Shown piece by piece: positions 1 through 8,551 of a stretch of 64,000 nucleotides of DNA. The stretch covers positions 246,893-310,892 of the forward strand of contig CAXVYS010000013.1 in NCBI GenBank assembly GCA_963422675.2, read 5' to 3'. Within the stretch, counting starts at the first letter, position 1; the number at the start of each line of letters is the position of its first letter. The stretch is from UBA4416 sp963422675. GTDB taxonomy: Bacteria; Bacteroidota; Bacteroidia; B-17B0; Aurantibacillaceae. The position numbers and the translations under genes are program-made. The notes beneath the pieces are model-generated. The model was not told the origin of the DNA, made no database searches, and was given only the letters and a program-made list of their open reading frames with translations.

Positions 1-211
1 CAGGCATTCCGCCAAACATAGAGTTGGTCCAAAGTGCTTCGGCGTGTTCTGTATTCCGGTAATCAATAAGTTCTTTACTCATCCCCTTGTACTGAACAAT
101 ATCAGACTGATTAATGACTTTTCCGGAAAATAAAGGCTTAAAAGAAATAAAGGTAATAAGGGCAAACACCACAATAGCCAATAGGTATGGCAAGTATTTT
201 TTAAAATTCAT
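1..211 (-). CDS. YfhO-family membrane protein, N-terminal fragment
   Basis: The gene starts at the ATG read from 211 and runs off the left edge, so only about 70 residues are visible. They hold one hydrophobic segment (roughly residues 7-24) followed by a stretch containing KVINQSDIVQYKGMSKE and ending with TNSMFGGMP. This pattern is typical of the long multi-spanning YfhO-type proteins of Bacteroidota, which are related to GT-C glycosyltransferases; the donor and acceptor are unknown. It is divergent from the ABC transporter at 297. The family call rests on recognition of the N-terminal motif only. Confidence 0.6.
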   Translation of the reverse strand, partial: MNFKKYLPYLLAIVVFALITFISFKPLFSGKVINQSDIVQYKGMSKELIDYRNTEHAEALWTNSMFGGMP

Positions 212-228
212 ATTTAAGTCGGTTTAAA

Positions 229-236
229 CAAATATA
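229..236 (-). promoter_or_regulatory. candidate -7 box for the YfhO-family gene
   Basis: Reads TATATTTG on the minus strand, an exact match to the Bacteroidota TAnnTTTG box, about 18 bases before the ATG at 211. I see no TTTG at the -33 spacing. Confidence 0.45.
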
Positions 237-296
237 AGAAACAGTTTAAATTATTTTGGGGCAATAAAAACATATTTATTTGTACTTTTACCGGTA

Positions 297-2144
297 ATGA
301 AAAAACTATTTTCTGTACTTAAATACACCCGGGATTACAAAAAATATACCTACCTGAATATTTTGTTCAATGTTTTATTTTCCGTTTTCTCCGTTTTCTC
401 GATCACGTTAGCCATTCCTTTTCTAAAACTTATTTTCGAAAGCGATACCTCTTATTATCAGAACATCGTTGATAAAGGCCTGCCGGCCTTTGGTTATAAT
501 ACTACCTACGCTTCGGCCTGGGGATACTTTAAAATGGCTCAACTGATTATTATATATGGTAAAGCCTCTGTTTTAATGTGGATCTGTTTTGCTGTATTTG
601 TAGCAACATTCTTTAAAAACGTATTTCGTTATTTTGCCATGTATTTTTTAGCCCCTATCCGCAATGGAGTGGTAATGGACCTGAGGAATAAAATGATGAA
701 AAAATCTCTGGAGCTACCGCTTTCTTATTTTAGCGACGAACGTAAAGGTGATATGATGAGCCGGATGACTACCGATGTGATAGAAATTGAATGGTCGATT
801 ATGCAAACACTGGAACTGATTTTCAGAGAACCTCTTTTGATTATCATATCGTTGATCATGCTTATTGTGATTAGTCCGTACTTAACCCTGTATGTATTTT
901 TATTATTGCCTGTAGCTGCCTTAGCAGTGGCTTTGGTGAGCAGGAGTTTAAAGAGTCGTTCAGCAAAAGGAAAAGTTGTGTTTGGCCAGCTTTTCAATAT
1001 TATGGAAGAAACATTAGGTGCCTTAAAAGTGATTAAAGCCTTTACAGGTGAACGTTTTATACAAAACCGTTTTGAAAAAGTAAATAAAGAGTACAACAAA
1101 ATTTCTATTGGTTTGTACCGTCGTGCAGATCTTACGTCTCCCATTAGTGAAACTGTTGTATTGGGAGTGTTAATGCTTATTTTATTTATTGGCGGTGTCA
1201 TGGTAATCGACCAAACCAGCAGCCTTTCCCCGGAAGCTTTTTTAGGCTATTTTGCCGTTGCTTCCCAAATTGTACCTCCTATTAAACAAATCACATTAGC
1301 CTATAATAATATTCAAAAAGGTCTGGCATCAGAAGAACGGATTGAAAAGATTCTGCATGCCGAAAACCCTATTGTTAATAGTGCAGATGCTAAACACATT
1401 CAAACGTTTGATCAAAGCATCGAATTTAAAAATGTGTCTTTTGCATACCATAAAGGGGATGCAGGCCATGTATTAAAAAACATTAACTTAATCATCCCTA
1501 AAGGCAAAACCATTGCCCTGGTTGGGCAAAGCGGTAGTGGAAAAACGACGCTAGCCGATATGATTCCCCGTTTTTATGATACAGATCTTGGCGAAATACA
1601 ACTGGATGGTATTTCCATTAAAAACATTGCTGTTGAAAGTTTAAGAAAACAAATTGGCGTTGTAACACAGGAAAGTATTTTATTTAATGATACCATTGAA
1701 CACAACATTACCTTTGGTATGGACACCTTTGATAAAGAAAAAGTAATTGAAGCCGCAAAAATTGCCAATGCACATGATTTTATTATGCAACAGCCAAATG
1801 GTTACCAAACCAATATTGGTGATCGCGGTGGCAAGCTAAGCGGTGGCCAAAGACAACGTATCAGTATTGCACGGGCTATTTTAAAAAACCCTCCTATTTT
1901 AATTTTAGATGAGGCCACCAGTGCTTTAGATACAGAAAGTGAAAGATTGGTACAGGATGCCCTGAACAACCTGATGAAGAACCGTACGAGTATTGTTATT
2001 GCGCATCGTTTAAGTACTATTATTAATGCAGATGAAATCATCGTTATTAATAAAGGAGAATTAGCGGAACAAGGCTCTCACCAACAATTGCTTGAAAAGA
2101 ATGGTATCTACAAGAAATTGTATGATATGCAAAATTTCAAATAA
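297..2144 (+). CDS. MsbA-like ABC exporter (fused permease and ATPase)
   Basis: A 615-residue half-transporter with an N-terminal ABC type-1 membrane domain (several hydrophobic helices, about residues 20-320) and a C-terminal ATPase. Walker A GQSGSGKTT is at 410-418, the LSGGQ signature at 514-518, Walker B ends in D538-E539 and the switch histidine is H570. All catalytic motifs are intact. Length and order fit homodimeric inner-membrane exporters of the MsbA/lipid flippase group, which move lipid A-core or other amphiphiles across the inner membrane; the substrate cannot be read from sequence. It stands alone, divergent from the YfhO gene. Confidence 0.88.
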   Translation: MKKLFSVLKYTRDYKKYTYLNILFNVLFSVFSVFSITLAIPFLKLIFESDTSYYQNIVDKGLPAFGYNTTYASAWGYFKMAQLIIIYGKASVLMWICFAVFVATFFKNVFRYFAMYFLAPIRNGVVMDLRNKMMKKSLELPLSYFSDERKGDMMSRMTTDVIEIEWSIMQTLELIFREPLLIIISLIMLIVISPYLTLYVFLLLPVAALAVALVSRSLKSRSAKGKVVFGQLFNIMEETLGALKVIKAFTGERFIQNRFEKVNKEYNKISIGLYRRADLTSPISETVVLGVLMLILFIGGVMVIDQTSSLSPEAFLGYFAVASQIVPPIKQITLAYNNIQKGLASEERIEKILHAENPIVNSADAKHIQTFDQSIEFKNVSFAYHKGDAGHVLKNINLIIPKGKTIALVGQSGSGKTTLADMIPRFYDTDLGEIQLDGISIKNIAVESLRKQIGVVTQESILFNDTIEHNITFGMDTFDKEKVIEAAKIANAHDFIMQQPNGYQTNIGDRGGKLSGGQRQRISIARAILKNPPILILDEATSALDTESERLVQDALNNLMKNRTSIVIAHRLSTIINADEIIVINKGELAEQGSHQQLLEKNGIYKKLYDMQNFK

Positions 2145-2188
2145 GATTGCTTCTCCGCCAACCGACGAATTACAATAGCACATTAACT

Positions 2189-2225
2189 ACGTAATATTAC
2201 TTATATAGATCACGTAAAATTACGT
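2189..2225. promoter_or_regulatory. pair of ACGTAA dyads upstream of the 2280 gene
   Basis: GTAATATTAC is a perfect 10-base palindrome at 2191-2200, part of ACGTAATATTAC at 2189-2200. ACGTAAAATTACGT at 2212-2225 has perfect six-base arms. The two ACGTAA half-sites are 23 bases apart, and both dyads lie upstream of a putative -7 box at 2250. The arrangement resembles an operator, but the regulator is unknown. Confidence 0.35.
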
Positions 2226-2249
2226 ATTTTATATACTCCTTGTAATAGA

Positions 2250-2257
2250 TACTTTCG
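2250..2257 (+). promoter_or_regulatory. weak -7 box for the 2280 gene
   Basis: TACTTTCG differs from TAnnTTTG at one position (TTCG for TTTG) and sits 22 bases before the ATG at 2280. Confidence 0.3.
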
Positions 2258-2279
2258 TAGCGCCCTCATTTCTAAATGT

Positions 2280-2867
2280 ATGAAGAACTTTTTCTTTCCA
2301 TTGGCAATAGCCATAACCATGCTGTGTTGTTTTTGTGATGCGTCCAATAATAGTACTACAACTACAACCGACAATTCTATCAGCGACGTTAATACCACTA
2401 CAATCATACCTGGGGAAACAAGCAAAGACGAAAACGAAATCAAAGAATTGGCGGATGCCGGAATAGATATTATTAAAAGTGGCATTGATGTGAAACGCAG
2501 AAACGACAGCATCAGAAACTCGAATAAACAACGGGTGTGGGTTTACCAGATCGGTGGCCCTATGAGTAACGAAGAACTCGCAGCAGACAGATACGAAAAG
2601 CTAAAAGACATTCCGCATCTTTATATTTTTAAACGGTCGAAACACGAACTTTATTTAATTAAAGACGATGGTTATTCTACGAATCAACAATTAATAGATT
2701 CCTTTAATGTCAATCTCCTGAGGGTGGAAAACATCAGTCCTGAAAGATTACAGCCTATAGACCTTTCCTTGCAATGTCCTCCAAAAGAAGTCCCCACTCT
2801 TTCAAAGCCCGTTAAATACAAAGTAAACGGGCAACGAAAAGAAATTGAATGCAGAACCTGTGAATAG
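2280..2867 (+). CDS. Small secreted or lipoprotein-like protein, unknown function
   Basis: A 195-residue protein I do not recognise. It starts with a short basic and hydrophobic signal-like segment (MKNFFFPLAIAITMLCCFC) containing three cysteines, so it may be a lipoprotein, although no canonical lipobox is present. A Thr/Ser/Asn-rich linker (about residues 22-45) is followed by a charged globular part and a C-terminal tail ending CRTCE. It has its own upstream region with dyad repeats and is followed by a separate promoter, so it is probably monocistronic. The coding call rests on the signal sequence, the length and the absence of a competing frame. Confidence 0.6.
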   Translation: MKNFFFPLAIAITMLCCFCDASNNSTTTTTDNSISDVNTTTIIPGETSKDENEIKELADAGIDIIKSGIDVKRRNDSIRNSNKQRVWVYQIGGPMSNEELAADRYEKLKDIPHLYIFKRSKHELYLIKDDGYSTNQQLIDSFNVNLLRVENISPERLQPIDLSLQCPPKEVPTLSKPVKYKVNGQRKEIECRTCE

Positions 2868-2899
2868 CCTCTCCGGTTATTAAATACGTGAATAAATTG

Positions 2900-2907
2900 T
2901 ATATTTG
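2900..2907 (+). promoter_or_regulatory. -7 box for the NYN-domain gene
   Basis: TATATTTG matches TAnnTTTG exactly. A transcript would start near 2914, giving a leader of about 80 bases to the ATG at 2992. The box overlaps the left arm of an inverted repeat at 2904-2931. Confidence 0.5.
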
Positions 2908-2931
2908 ATAGAGGTATTATAATCTATCAAA
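2904..2931. repeat. inverted repeat over the NYN gene start site
   Basis: TTTGATAG (2904-2911) and CTATCAAA (2924-2931) are perfect eight-base arms around a 12-base spacer. They span the -7 box and the expected start site, so this may be an operator or a 5'-end hairpin. Confidence 0.4.
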
Positions 2932-2991
2932 AGATATAATAGAATCTCTGCTTGAAAATACAGGCCTTATTAATCACAAAACCAACCCATT

Positions 2992-3741
2992 ATGAAAGAT
3001 CTACGCCTTGCTGTTTTGATCGATGCCGATAATGTTCCCTATGCCAACATAAAAGAAATGCTGGAAGAAATAGCAAAAAACGGAACGCCAACGATCAAAA
3101 GAATTTATGCAGATTGGACAAAGCCTACGGTTTCGGGTTGGAAGGGCGTTTTATTGGAAAATGCTATCACTCCTATTCAACAATACAGTTATACTACCGG
3201 CAAAAATTCGAGCGACAGCGCCCTGATCATTGATGCAATGGATATTTTATATTCTGAAAAAGTAGATGGTTTTTGTATTGTATCGAGCGATAGTGATTTT
3301 ACAAGGCTTGCTATCAGGCTGAGAGAGGCAGGAATGAAAGTGATAGGTATTGGCGAAAAGAAAACGCCTAAGCCGTTTATTACCGCCTGCGACAAATTTG
3401 TGTACATAGAAATATTAAAGAATGTAATACCTCCAACCACAAAACCAAATGCTCAAACCAAAAACAACCGGCCTAAAGCAGACAGTCATTCTTTAAATCA
3501 AACCAACGAGGAATTAATAAAACTACTCACAGAAAGCGTTGCAGATTTAGCCGACGAAAGCGGATGGACATTTTTGGGTGAATTAGGAAGTTTTATTTTA
3601 AAGAAAAAAACGGATTTCGATCCGAGAAATTATGGATTCCCAAAATTGCTTCCATTGATAAAAAGTCTTGACAAATTTATTATTGATGAAAGGGATGCCG
3701 GTAATAAAAACATCCGGCACATCTACTTAAAAATAAAATAA
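2992..3741 (+). CDS. NYN-domain ribonuclease-like protein with OST-HTH domain
   Basis: A 249-residue protein. Residues 1-145 form a NYN (PIN-like) domain: LIDADNV carries D11, D13 and N14, the middle acidic cluster has D75, D81 and D84, and VSSDSDF carries D100 and D102. These are the metal-binding acids expected of the fold. After a polar linker, residues about 170-249 (including SGWTFLGELGSF and a final DERDAGNKNIRHIYLK) fit an OST-HTH/LOTUS domain, known to bind RNA. Cytoplasmic RNA binding or cleavage is inferred; targets are unknown. It converges with pyrF, with a five-base gap. Confidence 0.8.
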   Translation: MKDLRLAVLIDADNVPYANIKEMLEEIAKNGTPTIKRIYADWTKPTVSGWKGVLLENAITPIQQYSYTTGKNSSDSALIIDAMDILYSEKVDGFCIVSSDSDFTRLAIRLREAGMKVIGIGEKKTPKPFITACDKFVYIEILKNVIPPTTKPNAQTKNNRPKADSHSLNQTNEELIKLLTESVADLADESGWTFLGELGSFILKKKTDFDPRNYGFPKLLPLIKSLDKFIIDERDAGNKNIRHIYLKIK

Positions 3742-3746
3742 CACCT

Positions 3747-4556
3747 TTAAAAATAAGCACTCATTTCCTTCGCAATTTTAGCAGCTTCAACTTCTGCAGC
3801 AATAGCGAAATTCTTATCACTTGCTGCATATATAATAGCCCGTGAGGAATTGATGAGTAATCCAATGTCTTTGTTTAAACCGTATTTACATACTTCCGAT
3901 AAACTGCCACCTTGTGCACCAATTCCGGGAACTAATAAAAAATGATTAGGAATAATATGTCTTATTTCAGTAAACATATCAGCTTTGGTGGCGCCTACTA
4001 CAAACATTAAATTGTCTTCTGTGCCCCAGGAAGCAACGCTTTTTAAAACGTGTTTGTACAACTCCTGTCCATTGGTTTGAAGCATTTGAAAATCGGCCGA
4101 TCCCTCATTTGAAGTTAAGCCTAATACAATAGCCCATTTTCCTTCAAACTCTAAAAAAGGTTTTACCGAATCTTTCCCCATATAAGGAGCAACGGTAATA
4201 GCATCCGCATGAAGGCGGTTAAAAAACGCTTTCGCATACATGCTCGAAGTATTTCCAATATCACCACGCTTTGCATCCGCAATTAAAAAATGAGAAGGAT
4301 AATTTTGCTTCACATATTTAATGGTTCTCTCCAGGCTGGTAATACCATTCAAACCATAAGCTTCAAAAAAAGCAGTGTTGGGTTTAAAAGAAACGCAATG
4401 TGCTGCAGTAGCATCAATAATTTGTCTGCAAAACTCAAAAATAGGATCATCTTCTTCCAACAAAAATTTCGGGATCTTATCTATATCCGGGTCTAAGCCT
4501 ACACATAAAAATGTTTTTTTTGTTTTTATCTGATGTACCAGTTCTTGTCTTGTCAT
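3747..4556 (-). CDS. pyrF: Orotidine 5'-phosphate decarboxylase
   Basis: A 269-residue TIM-barrel enzyme that decarboxylates OMP to UMP, the last step of de novo pyrimidine synthesis. The catalytic DAKRGD motif is at residues 94-99, with K96 as the key lysine, and LCVGLDPD is near the N-terminus. The length and the GLDPD and AKRGD context fit the longer OMP decarboxylase type 2 subfamily. It lies 63 bases downstream of prfA in the same direction and is probably co-transcribed with it; pyrF-prfA adjacency is common in Bacteroidota. Confidence 0.93.
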   Translation of the reverse strand: MTRQELVHQIKTKKTFLCVGLDPDIDKIPKFLLEEDDPIFEFCRQIIDATAAHCVSFKPNTAFFEAYGLNGITSLERTIKYVKQNYPSHFLIADAKRGDIGNTSSMYAKAFFNRLHADAITVAPYMGKDSVKPFLEFEGKWAIVLGLTSNEGSADFQMLQTNGQELYKHVLKSVASWGTEDNLMFVVGATKADMFTEIRHIIPNHFLLVPGIGAQGGSLSEVCKYGLNKDIGLLINSSRAIIYAASDKNFAIAAEVEAAKIAKEMSAYF

Positions 4557-4619
4557 TGTTTTAATTGATAAGTTAAAATTTAAAAGCAGCCTGCCTTTTA
4601 AATCTTCAATTCGTAATTA

Positions 4620-5690
4620 TTATAATCCTCCTTCTTTCAATCTTTCTGCATTCTCTGCAAACTGCAATGAATCGATCATATGCTGGATGTAGCCGTTCAT
4701 GAAATCGGTTAAATTATAAAGCGTTAAATTAATACGGTGATCTGTGATCCTGTTTTGCGGGTAATTATAGGTACGGATCTTTTCTGATCTATCCCCGGTA
4801 CTTACCATACTTTTACGACGGCCGGTTGTTTCCGCCAAACGTTTCTGGAATTCGAGATCGTATAATTTGGAACGCAACATTTCCATTGCCTTTTCTCTGT
4901 TACCAAGCTGGTTACGTTGAGTTTGGCAGGTAACCACAATTCCGGAAGGTTTATGCGTTAAAATTACTTTCGATTCTACTTTATTTACATTCTGCCCTCC
5001 TGCTCCACCGCTTCGTGCAGTAGCCATTTCAATATCTGCCGGTTTAATCTCAATATCCCACTCTTCCGCTTCCGGTAAAACCACTACTGTGGCAGCCGAT
5101 GTATGTACGCGGCCGGCCGCTTCTGTTGATGGTACGCGCTGTACACGGTGTACACCACTTTCAAACTTCATGGTACCAAAGGCATTATCACCTTTAACAC
5201 TAAAGCTGATTTCTTTATAACCACCCATTGAACCGGGGCTTTCATCAATTACTTCCAACTGGTATCCTTTAATTTCGCAGTAACGACGGTACATATCAAA
5301 CAAATCGCCGGCAAACAAAGCAGCTTCATCACCACCTGTTCCGCCACGTAATTCCATGGTGCAATTTTTGGCATCTTCAGGGTCTTTAGGAATCAACAAC
5401 ATTCTGATCTCATCTGCTAACTTCTCTTCCGCAATTCGATTCTCGTCCAGTTCAGCCTTAGCCATATCTAAAAAGTCCTTATCCTTTTCAGTAGCCAGCA
5501 CTTCTTTAGCGCCGTTAATGTTATCTGTTATCTGTTTGTATTTGTAGTAAGCTTCCACAATTGGCTCTAAACTACGGTACTCAATATTTAATTTTTTAAA
5601 AAGTCGCATATCGGAAATTACACTGGGATCGCCCAATTTAGCTTCCACATCACTATAACGTCTTTTTATCTCTTCTAATTTCTCTAGCAT
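4620..5690 (-). CDS. prfA: Peptide chain release factor 1
   Basis: A 356-residue class-I release factor recognising UAA and UAG. The stop-codon-reading tripeptide is PST at 187-189, within RVPSTEAAGRVHTSAATV (the RF1 PxT type, not the RF2 SPF type). The catalytic GGQ is at 231-233 in SGGAGGQNVNKVES. Length and domain order are normal. No internal frameshift site is present, as expected for RF1. A TATCTTCG box lies about 20 bases upstream of the ATG at 5690. Confidence 0.96.
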   Translation of the reverse strand: MLEKLEEIKRRYSDVEAKLGDPSVISDMRLFKKLNIEYRSLEPIVEAYYKYKQITDNINGAKEVLATEKDKDFLDMAKAELDENRIAEEKLADEIRMLLIPKDPEDAKNCTMELRGGTGGDEAALFAGDLFDMYRRYCEIKGYQLEVIDESPGSMGGYKEISFSVKGDNAFGTMKFESGVHRVQRVPSTEAAGRVHTSAATVVVLPEAEEWDIEIKPADIEMATARSGGAGGQNVNKVESKVILTHKPSGIVVTCQTQRNQLGNREKAMEMLRSKLYDLEFQKRLAETTGRRKSMVSTGDRSEKIRTYNYPQNRITDHRINLTLYNLTDFMNGYIQHMIDSLQFAENAERLKEGGL

Positions 5691-5711
5691 AAGTATGTCT
5701 CTAACAATTGG

Positions 5712-5719
5712 CGAAGATA
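5712..5719 (-). promoter_or_regulatory. -7 box for prfA-pyrF
   Basis: Reads TATCTTCG on the minus strand, one base from TAnnTTTG. The identical octamer precedes the TPR gene at 12403, which suggests TTCG is a tolerated variant in this genome. Confidence 0.42.
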
Positions 5720-5829
5720 CTAATTCTATCAGTATTATTACTTCCGGTTTATCAAAAACTTATGCCCTTATTTCTTTTTTTTAATGTGGTTTTAACAGGA
5801 TAATTTAGCGGTATATTGAATAGTTATCT

Positions 5830-5837
5830 TATTTTTG
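5830..5837 (+). promoter_or_regulatory. -7 box for the OmpA-repeat gene; settles its start
   Basis: TATTTTTG matches TAnnTTTG exactly, 21 bases before ATG 5859. An in-frame upstream TTG at 5835 forms the end of this box, so it cannot be on the transcript. The ATG at 5859 is therefore preferred. Confidence 0.6.
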
Positions 5838-5858
5838 ACTCATACTAAACTATTTTCT

Positions 5859-8345
5859 ATGAAAAGACTTTTACTTTTATCATCTCTTATCTTTTTCTAT
5901 CAGCTTAAATCGCAAGATTTTACAGGCTTTAATCAAAGTAATTATGCAGGGGTAACGGGTGTTTATCAACAGCCTGCCAGTATAGTTGACAGCCGTATGA
6001 AATTTGATATGAATTTAATTGGTGTTAACATTGGCGCCTATAATAATTATATCGGTTTAAAACGCGAAGCCTTAAAAAAACAAGGCTCCTGGTCTAACGC
6101 TACATTCCCGGCTTTTGAAGAAGATAATTTCCAGCAAAAATATTTAGTTCCTACTAATAATGGGAAGGACAAGGCCCTGATGGTAAACAACCGCATAGCC
6201 ATGCCTTCCTTTATGATAAGCCTGAACCGTAAAAATGCCATTGCCTTAACCTGGAATATCAGAAATTATGTGAACGTGGATGGCGTATCGCAGGATCTGG
6301 CAACACTTGCTTATAATGAGTTTCAATACCCAAACTTGTTTGTACAAAAGCTTCAGAATAAAAACCTGAGTGTACAGGAAATGAGCTGGGCAGAGTATGG
6401 CCTGACTTATGCCCATGTTTTTAAAGAAGACAATCAGCATTATTTCAAAGGCGGTGTTACCGTTAAATTGTTGAGAGGTATTCAATCGGCTTACGTATTT
6501 GTAAAAGATCTTAATTACCAGCTTGATACAAAAGATTCACTTTCCCTTTTTCATTCGCAGGTTAATTACGGCCACTCTGATAATTTTGAATTTGGAAATG
6601 CTTCTTTAAATGGCGGTGGCTCTTCAGCTTATTCATTCGATTATTCCCAATCGTATCCCGGCTTTGGCTTTGATGTTGGCTTGGTGTATGAATGGAGACC
6701 TCATTATAAATCTTTCGAATATGGTAAAGAAAAAGAACGCCAGGCATGGCTAGAAGATAAAAGTAAAAATAAATACAAATTAAAAATTGGCCTTTCGGCT
6801 ACAGATATTGGCGCCATTAAATTTAAAAAAGGAAGTGTCAGCAACGATTTTAATGCGAACGTTAATTACTGGAATTTAAAGCCTATTAACCCTAAAACCG
6901 TTGGTGAACTGGATGATACATTGGCCGGCCGTTTTGGAACCAACAGTTCCAGTAAAACCTATAAAATGAACCTGCCAACGGCTTTCAGTGCTCAAATTGA
7001 CTATAATATCTGGAAAGATATTTATGTGAATTTAACGCCTTACATCGCTATGCAATTTAAAAAGAACGATACCAAAGTACATGATTGGTCTTCTATAACC
7101 CTAACACCGCGTTGGGATCATAAATGGTTTGGCGTTTTTATCCCTGTACAATATAGCTTTTTATCAGGCCCAAGAGTAGGTGCAGCGGTAAGGTTAGGGC
7201 CATTAATATTGGGTACAACAAACATAACTCCTTTGGTAAGTAAAAAGAATATTTATGGGGGAGATATGTACGTGATGCTTAAAGTTCCTATTCCGTATTC
7301 AAAAAGAAAAGACAGGGATAAAGATGGTATTGTCAATAAAAAAGACAAATGCCCTGATATTCCGGGAGTATTGGAATTTAACGGTTGCCCGGATAAAGAT
7401 GGAGATCACATCCAGGATAGTGAAGATAAATGCCCTGATATTCCAGGTTTAGCTTCAGCACAAGGTTGCCCTGACAGGGATGGAGATGGTATTTCTGACA
7501 TGGATGATAAATGCCCGGATGATAAAGGCCCTGCAGAATACAATGGTTGCCCTGACAGAGATGGAGATACTGTAATTGATAAAGATGATATTTGTCCGGA
7601 TGTTCCGGGTCTGGTTACTTTGGCAGGTTGCCCTGATAAAGACGGTGACGGTACAGCTGATATTGATGATGAATGTCCTGATGTTCCCGGCCCTAAAGAA
7701 TTTATGGGTTGCCCTGATAAAGACGGCGATTTAACCCCTGATAAATATGACCTCTGCCCTGATGTAGCAGGACCTAAATCAGCAAAAGGCTGCCCTGATA
7801 AAGATGGCGATACTGTATTGGATAAAGATGATAGCTGCCCTGATGTTGCCGGAGCAGTTGAAAATAAAGGTTGTCCTTGGCCGGATACTGATAAAGACGG
7901 CGTGGCTGACAGAGAAGACGACTGCCCTACTACACCGGGTTTAAAAGAGCTGAAAGGTTGTCCTCCGGCCCCTGTATTAAAAGTAGAAGAGCAAAAAATA
8001 TTAGAACAGGCTTTCTCCAGTTTAGAATTTGCCACAGGAAAAGACATCATTAAGAAAACCTCTTTTGCATCGTTAAACAGCCTTGCAGGCTTAATGAAAC
8101 AACATCCTAAAGACTGGTTATTGAAATTATCGGGCCATACCGATAACCAGGGGAATGCTGCTAAAAACTTACAGCTATCGCAAAAACGTGCTAATGCCGT
8201 TAAAAAATATCTGATGGCTAAAGGCGTAAAAGCGGATAAAGTATTAACCGAATGGTTCGGTCAAACCGTTCCTATTGCTGATAATACAACAGATGCCGGC
8301 CGTCAGAAAAACCGCCGTGTAGAAATGAAAGTATTATTTAAATAA
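5859..8345 (+). CDS. Outer-membrane OmpA-family protein with Asp-rich TSP3-type repeats
   Basis: An 828-residue envelope protein. It starts with a signal peptide (MKRLLLLSSLIFFYQLKSQ) and is followed by a beta-rich N-terminal region (about 25-480) resembling DUF5723-type barrels. Eight repeats of about 27 residues (D-x-D-x-D-G...D-x-CP...GCP, residues 485-702) follow, then a C-terminal OmpA peptidoglycan-binding domain with LSGHTDNQG and a final NRRVEMKVLFK. The repeats are calcium-binding in related proteins. The role is inferred as linking the outer membrane to peptidoglycan. I chose ATG 5859 because an upstream TTG lies inside the -7 box and ATG gives the proper signal peptide. A strong terminator follows at 8363. 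Confidence 0.88.
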   Translation: MKRLLLLSSLIFFYQLKSQDFTGFNQSNYAGVTGVYQQPASIVDSRMKFDMNLIGVNIGAYNNYIGLKREALKKQGSWSNATFPAFEEDNFQQKYLVPTNNGKDKALMVNNRIAMPSFMISLNRKNAIALTWNIRNYVNVDGVSQDLATLAYNEFQYPNLFVQKLQNKNLSVQEMSWAEYGLTYAHVFKEDNQHYFKGGVTVKLLRGIQSAYVFVKDLNYQLDTKDSLSLFHSQVNYGHSDNFEFGNASLNGGGSSAYSFDYSQSYPGFGFDVGLVYEWRPHYKSFEYGKEKERQAWLEDKSKNKYKLKIGLSATDIGAIKFKKGSVSNDFNANVNYWNLKPINPKTVGELDDTLAGRFGTNSSSKTYKMNLPTAFSAQIDYNIWKDIYVNLTPYIAMQFKKNDTKVHDWSSITLTPRWDHKWFGVFIPVQYSFLSGPRVGAAVRLGPLILGTTNITPLVSKKNIYGGDMYVMLKVPIPYSKRKDRDKDGIVNKKDKCPDIPGVLEFNGCPDKDGDHIQDSEDKCPDIPGLASAQGCPDRDGDGISDMDDKCPDDKGPAEYNGCPDRDGDTVIDKDDICPDVPGLVTLAGCPDKDGDGTADIDDECPDVPGPKEFMGCPDKDGDLTPDKYDLCPDVAGPKSAKGCPDKDGDTVLDKDDSCPDVAGAVENKGCPWPDTDKDGVADREDDCPTTPGLKELKGCPPAPVLKVEEQKILEQAFSSLEFATGKDIIKKTSFASLNSLAGLMKQHPKDWLLKLSGHTDNQGNAAKNLQLSQKRANAVKKYLMAKGVKADKVLTEWFGQTVPIADNTTDAGRQKNRRVEMKVLFK
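7311..7964 (+). repeat. Eight tandem 27-codon Asp-rich repeats inside the OmpA-family gene
   Basis: Each unit follows D-x-D-G-D-x(3)-D-x(2)-D-x-C-P-x(2)-P-G-x(5)-G-C-P. The first, seventh and eighth units vary slightly. The bases repeat loosely (cctgata...gatgt...ggttgccc), so the array is prone to unit gain or loss. Confidence 0.85.
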
Positions 8346-8362
8346 ACGTTCTCTCCTTATTT

Positions 8363-8398
8363 AAACCCCCATTCGTACAATAACGAATGGGGGTTTTT
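8363..8398 (+). terminator. Rho-independent terminator after the OmpA-family gene
   Basis: A 14-base stem (AAACCCCCATTCGT with its complement), loop ACAATA and a T run. The upper stem CCATTCGT/ACGAATGG is the same as in the terminator at 62168. Confidence 0.88.
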
Positions 8399-8551
8399 AT
8401 TTAATAATGGGGTTAAAATAGCTTTCATAAAAGTCAAGACCGGTAAAATGATATTATACTCTATAGCTCATTGTCGATAACTCTTTATCCTTTTTTATTT
8501 GTTTTTTTAATAGGGTAACGAAAAATCCCTTAATTTTAAAGGCTAATTTTT
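8399..8551. other. Gap before the helicase gene
   Basis: About 150 AT-rich bases with no open frame or RNA gene that I can see. The T-rich stretch just before the helicase ends in TTTTTTTG, but the TA is not at the right spacing for a clean -7 box. Confidence 0.4.

Noticed and set aside
725..1201. A 158-codon minus-strand open frame inside the ABC exporter
   Set aside because: It mirrors the transporter's codons, shows no domain of its own, and lies wholly within an intact, motif-complete gene.
5835..5858. TTG start for the OmpA-repeat gene
   Set aside because: The TTG is the end of the exact -7 box TATTTTTG, so it cannot be in the message, and it would put a polar extension before the signal peptide.
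7311..7964. Possible CRISPR-like or DNA-level direct repeat
   Set aside because: The repeats are 27-codon protein repeats in frame with degenerate bases; no spacer-repeat structure and no cas genes are present.
7406..8050. A 214-codon open frame on the minus strand opposite the OmpA-repeat gene
   Set aside because: It is antisense to the Asp-rich repeats and reads as Ser/Gly/Pro-rich low-complexity; the plus-strand gene has clear domains and this frame has no start signal or family match.
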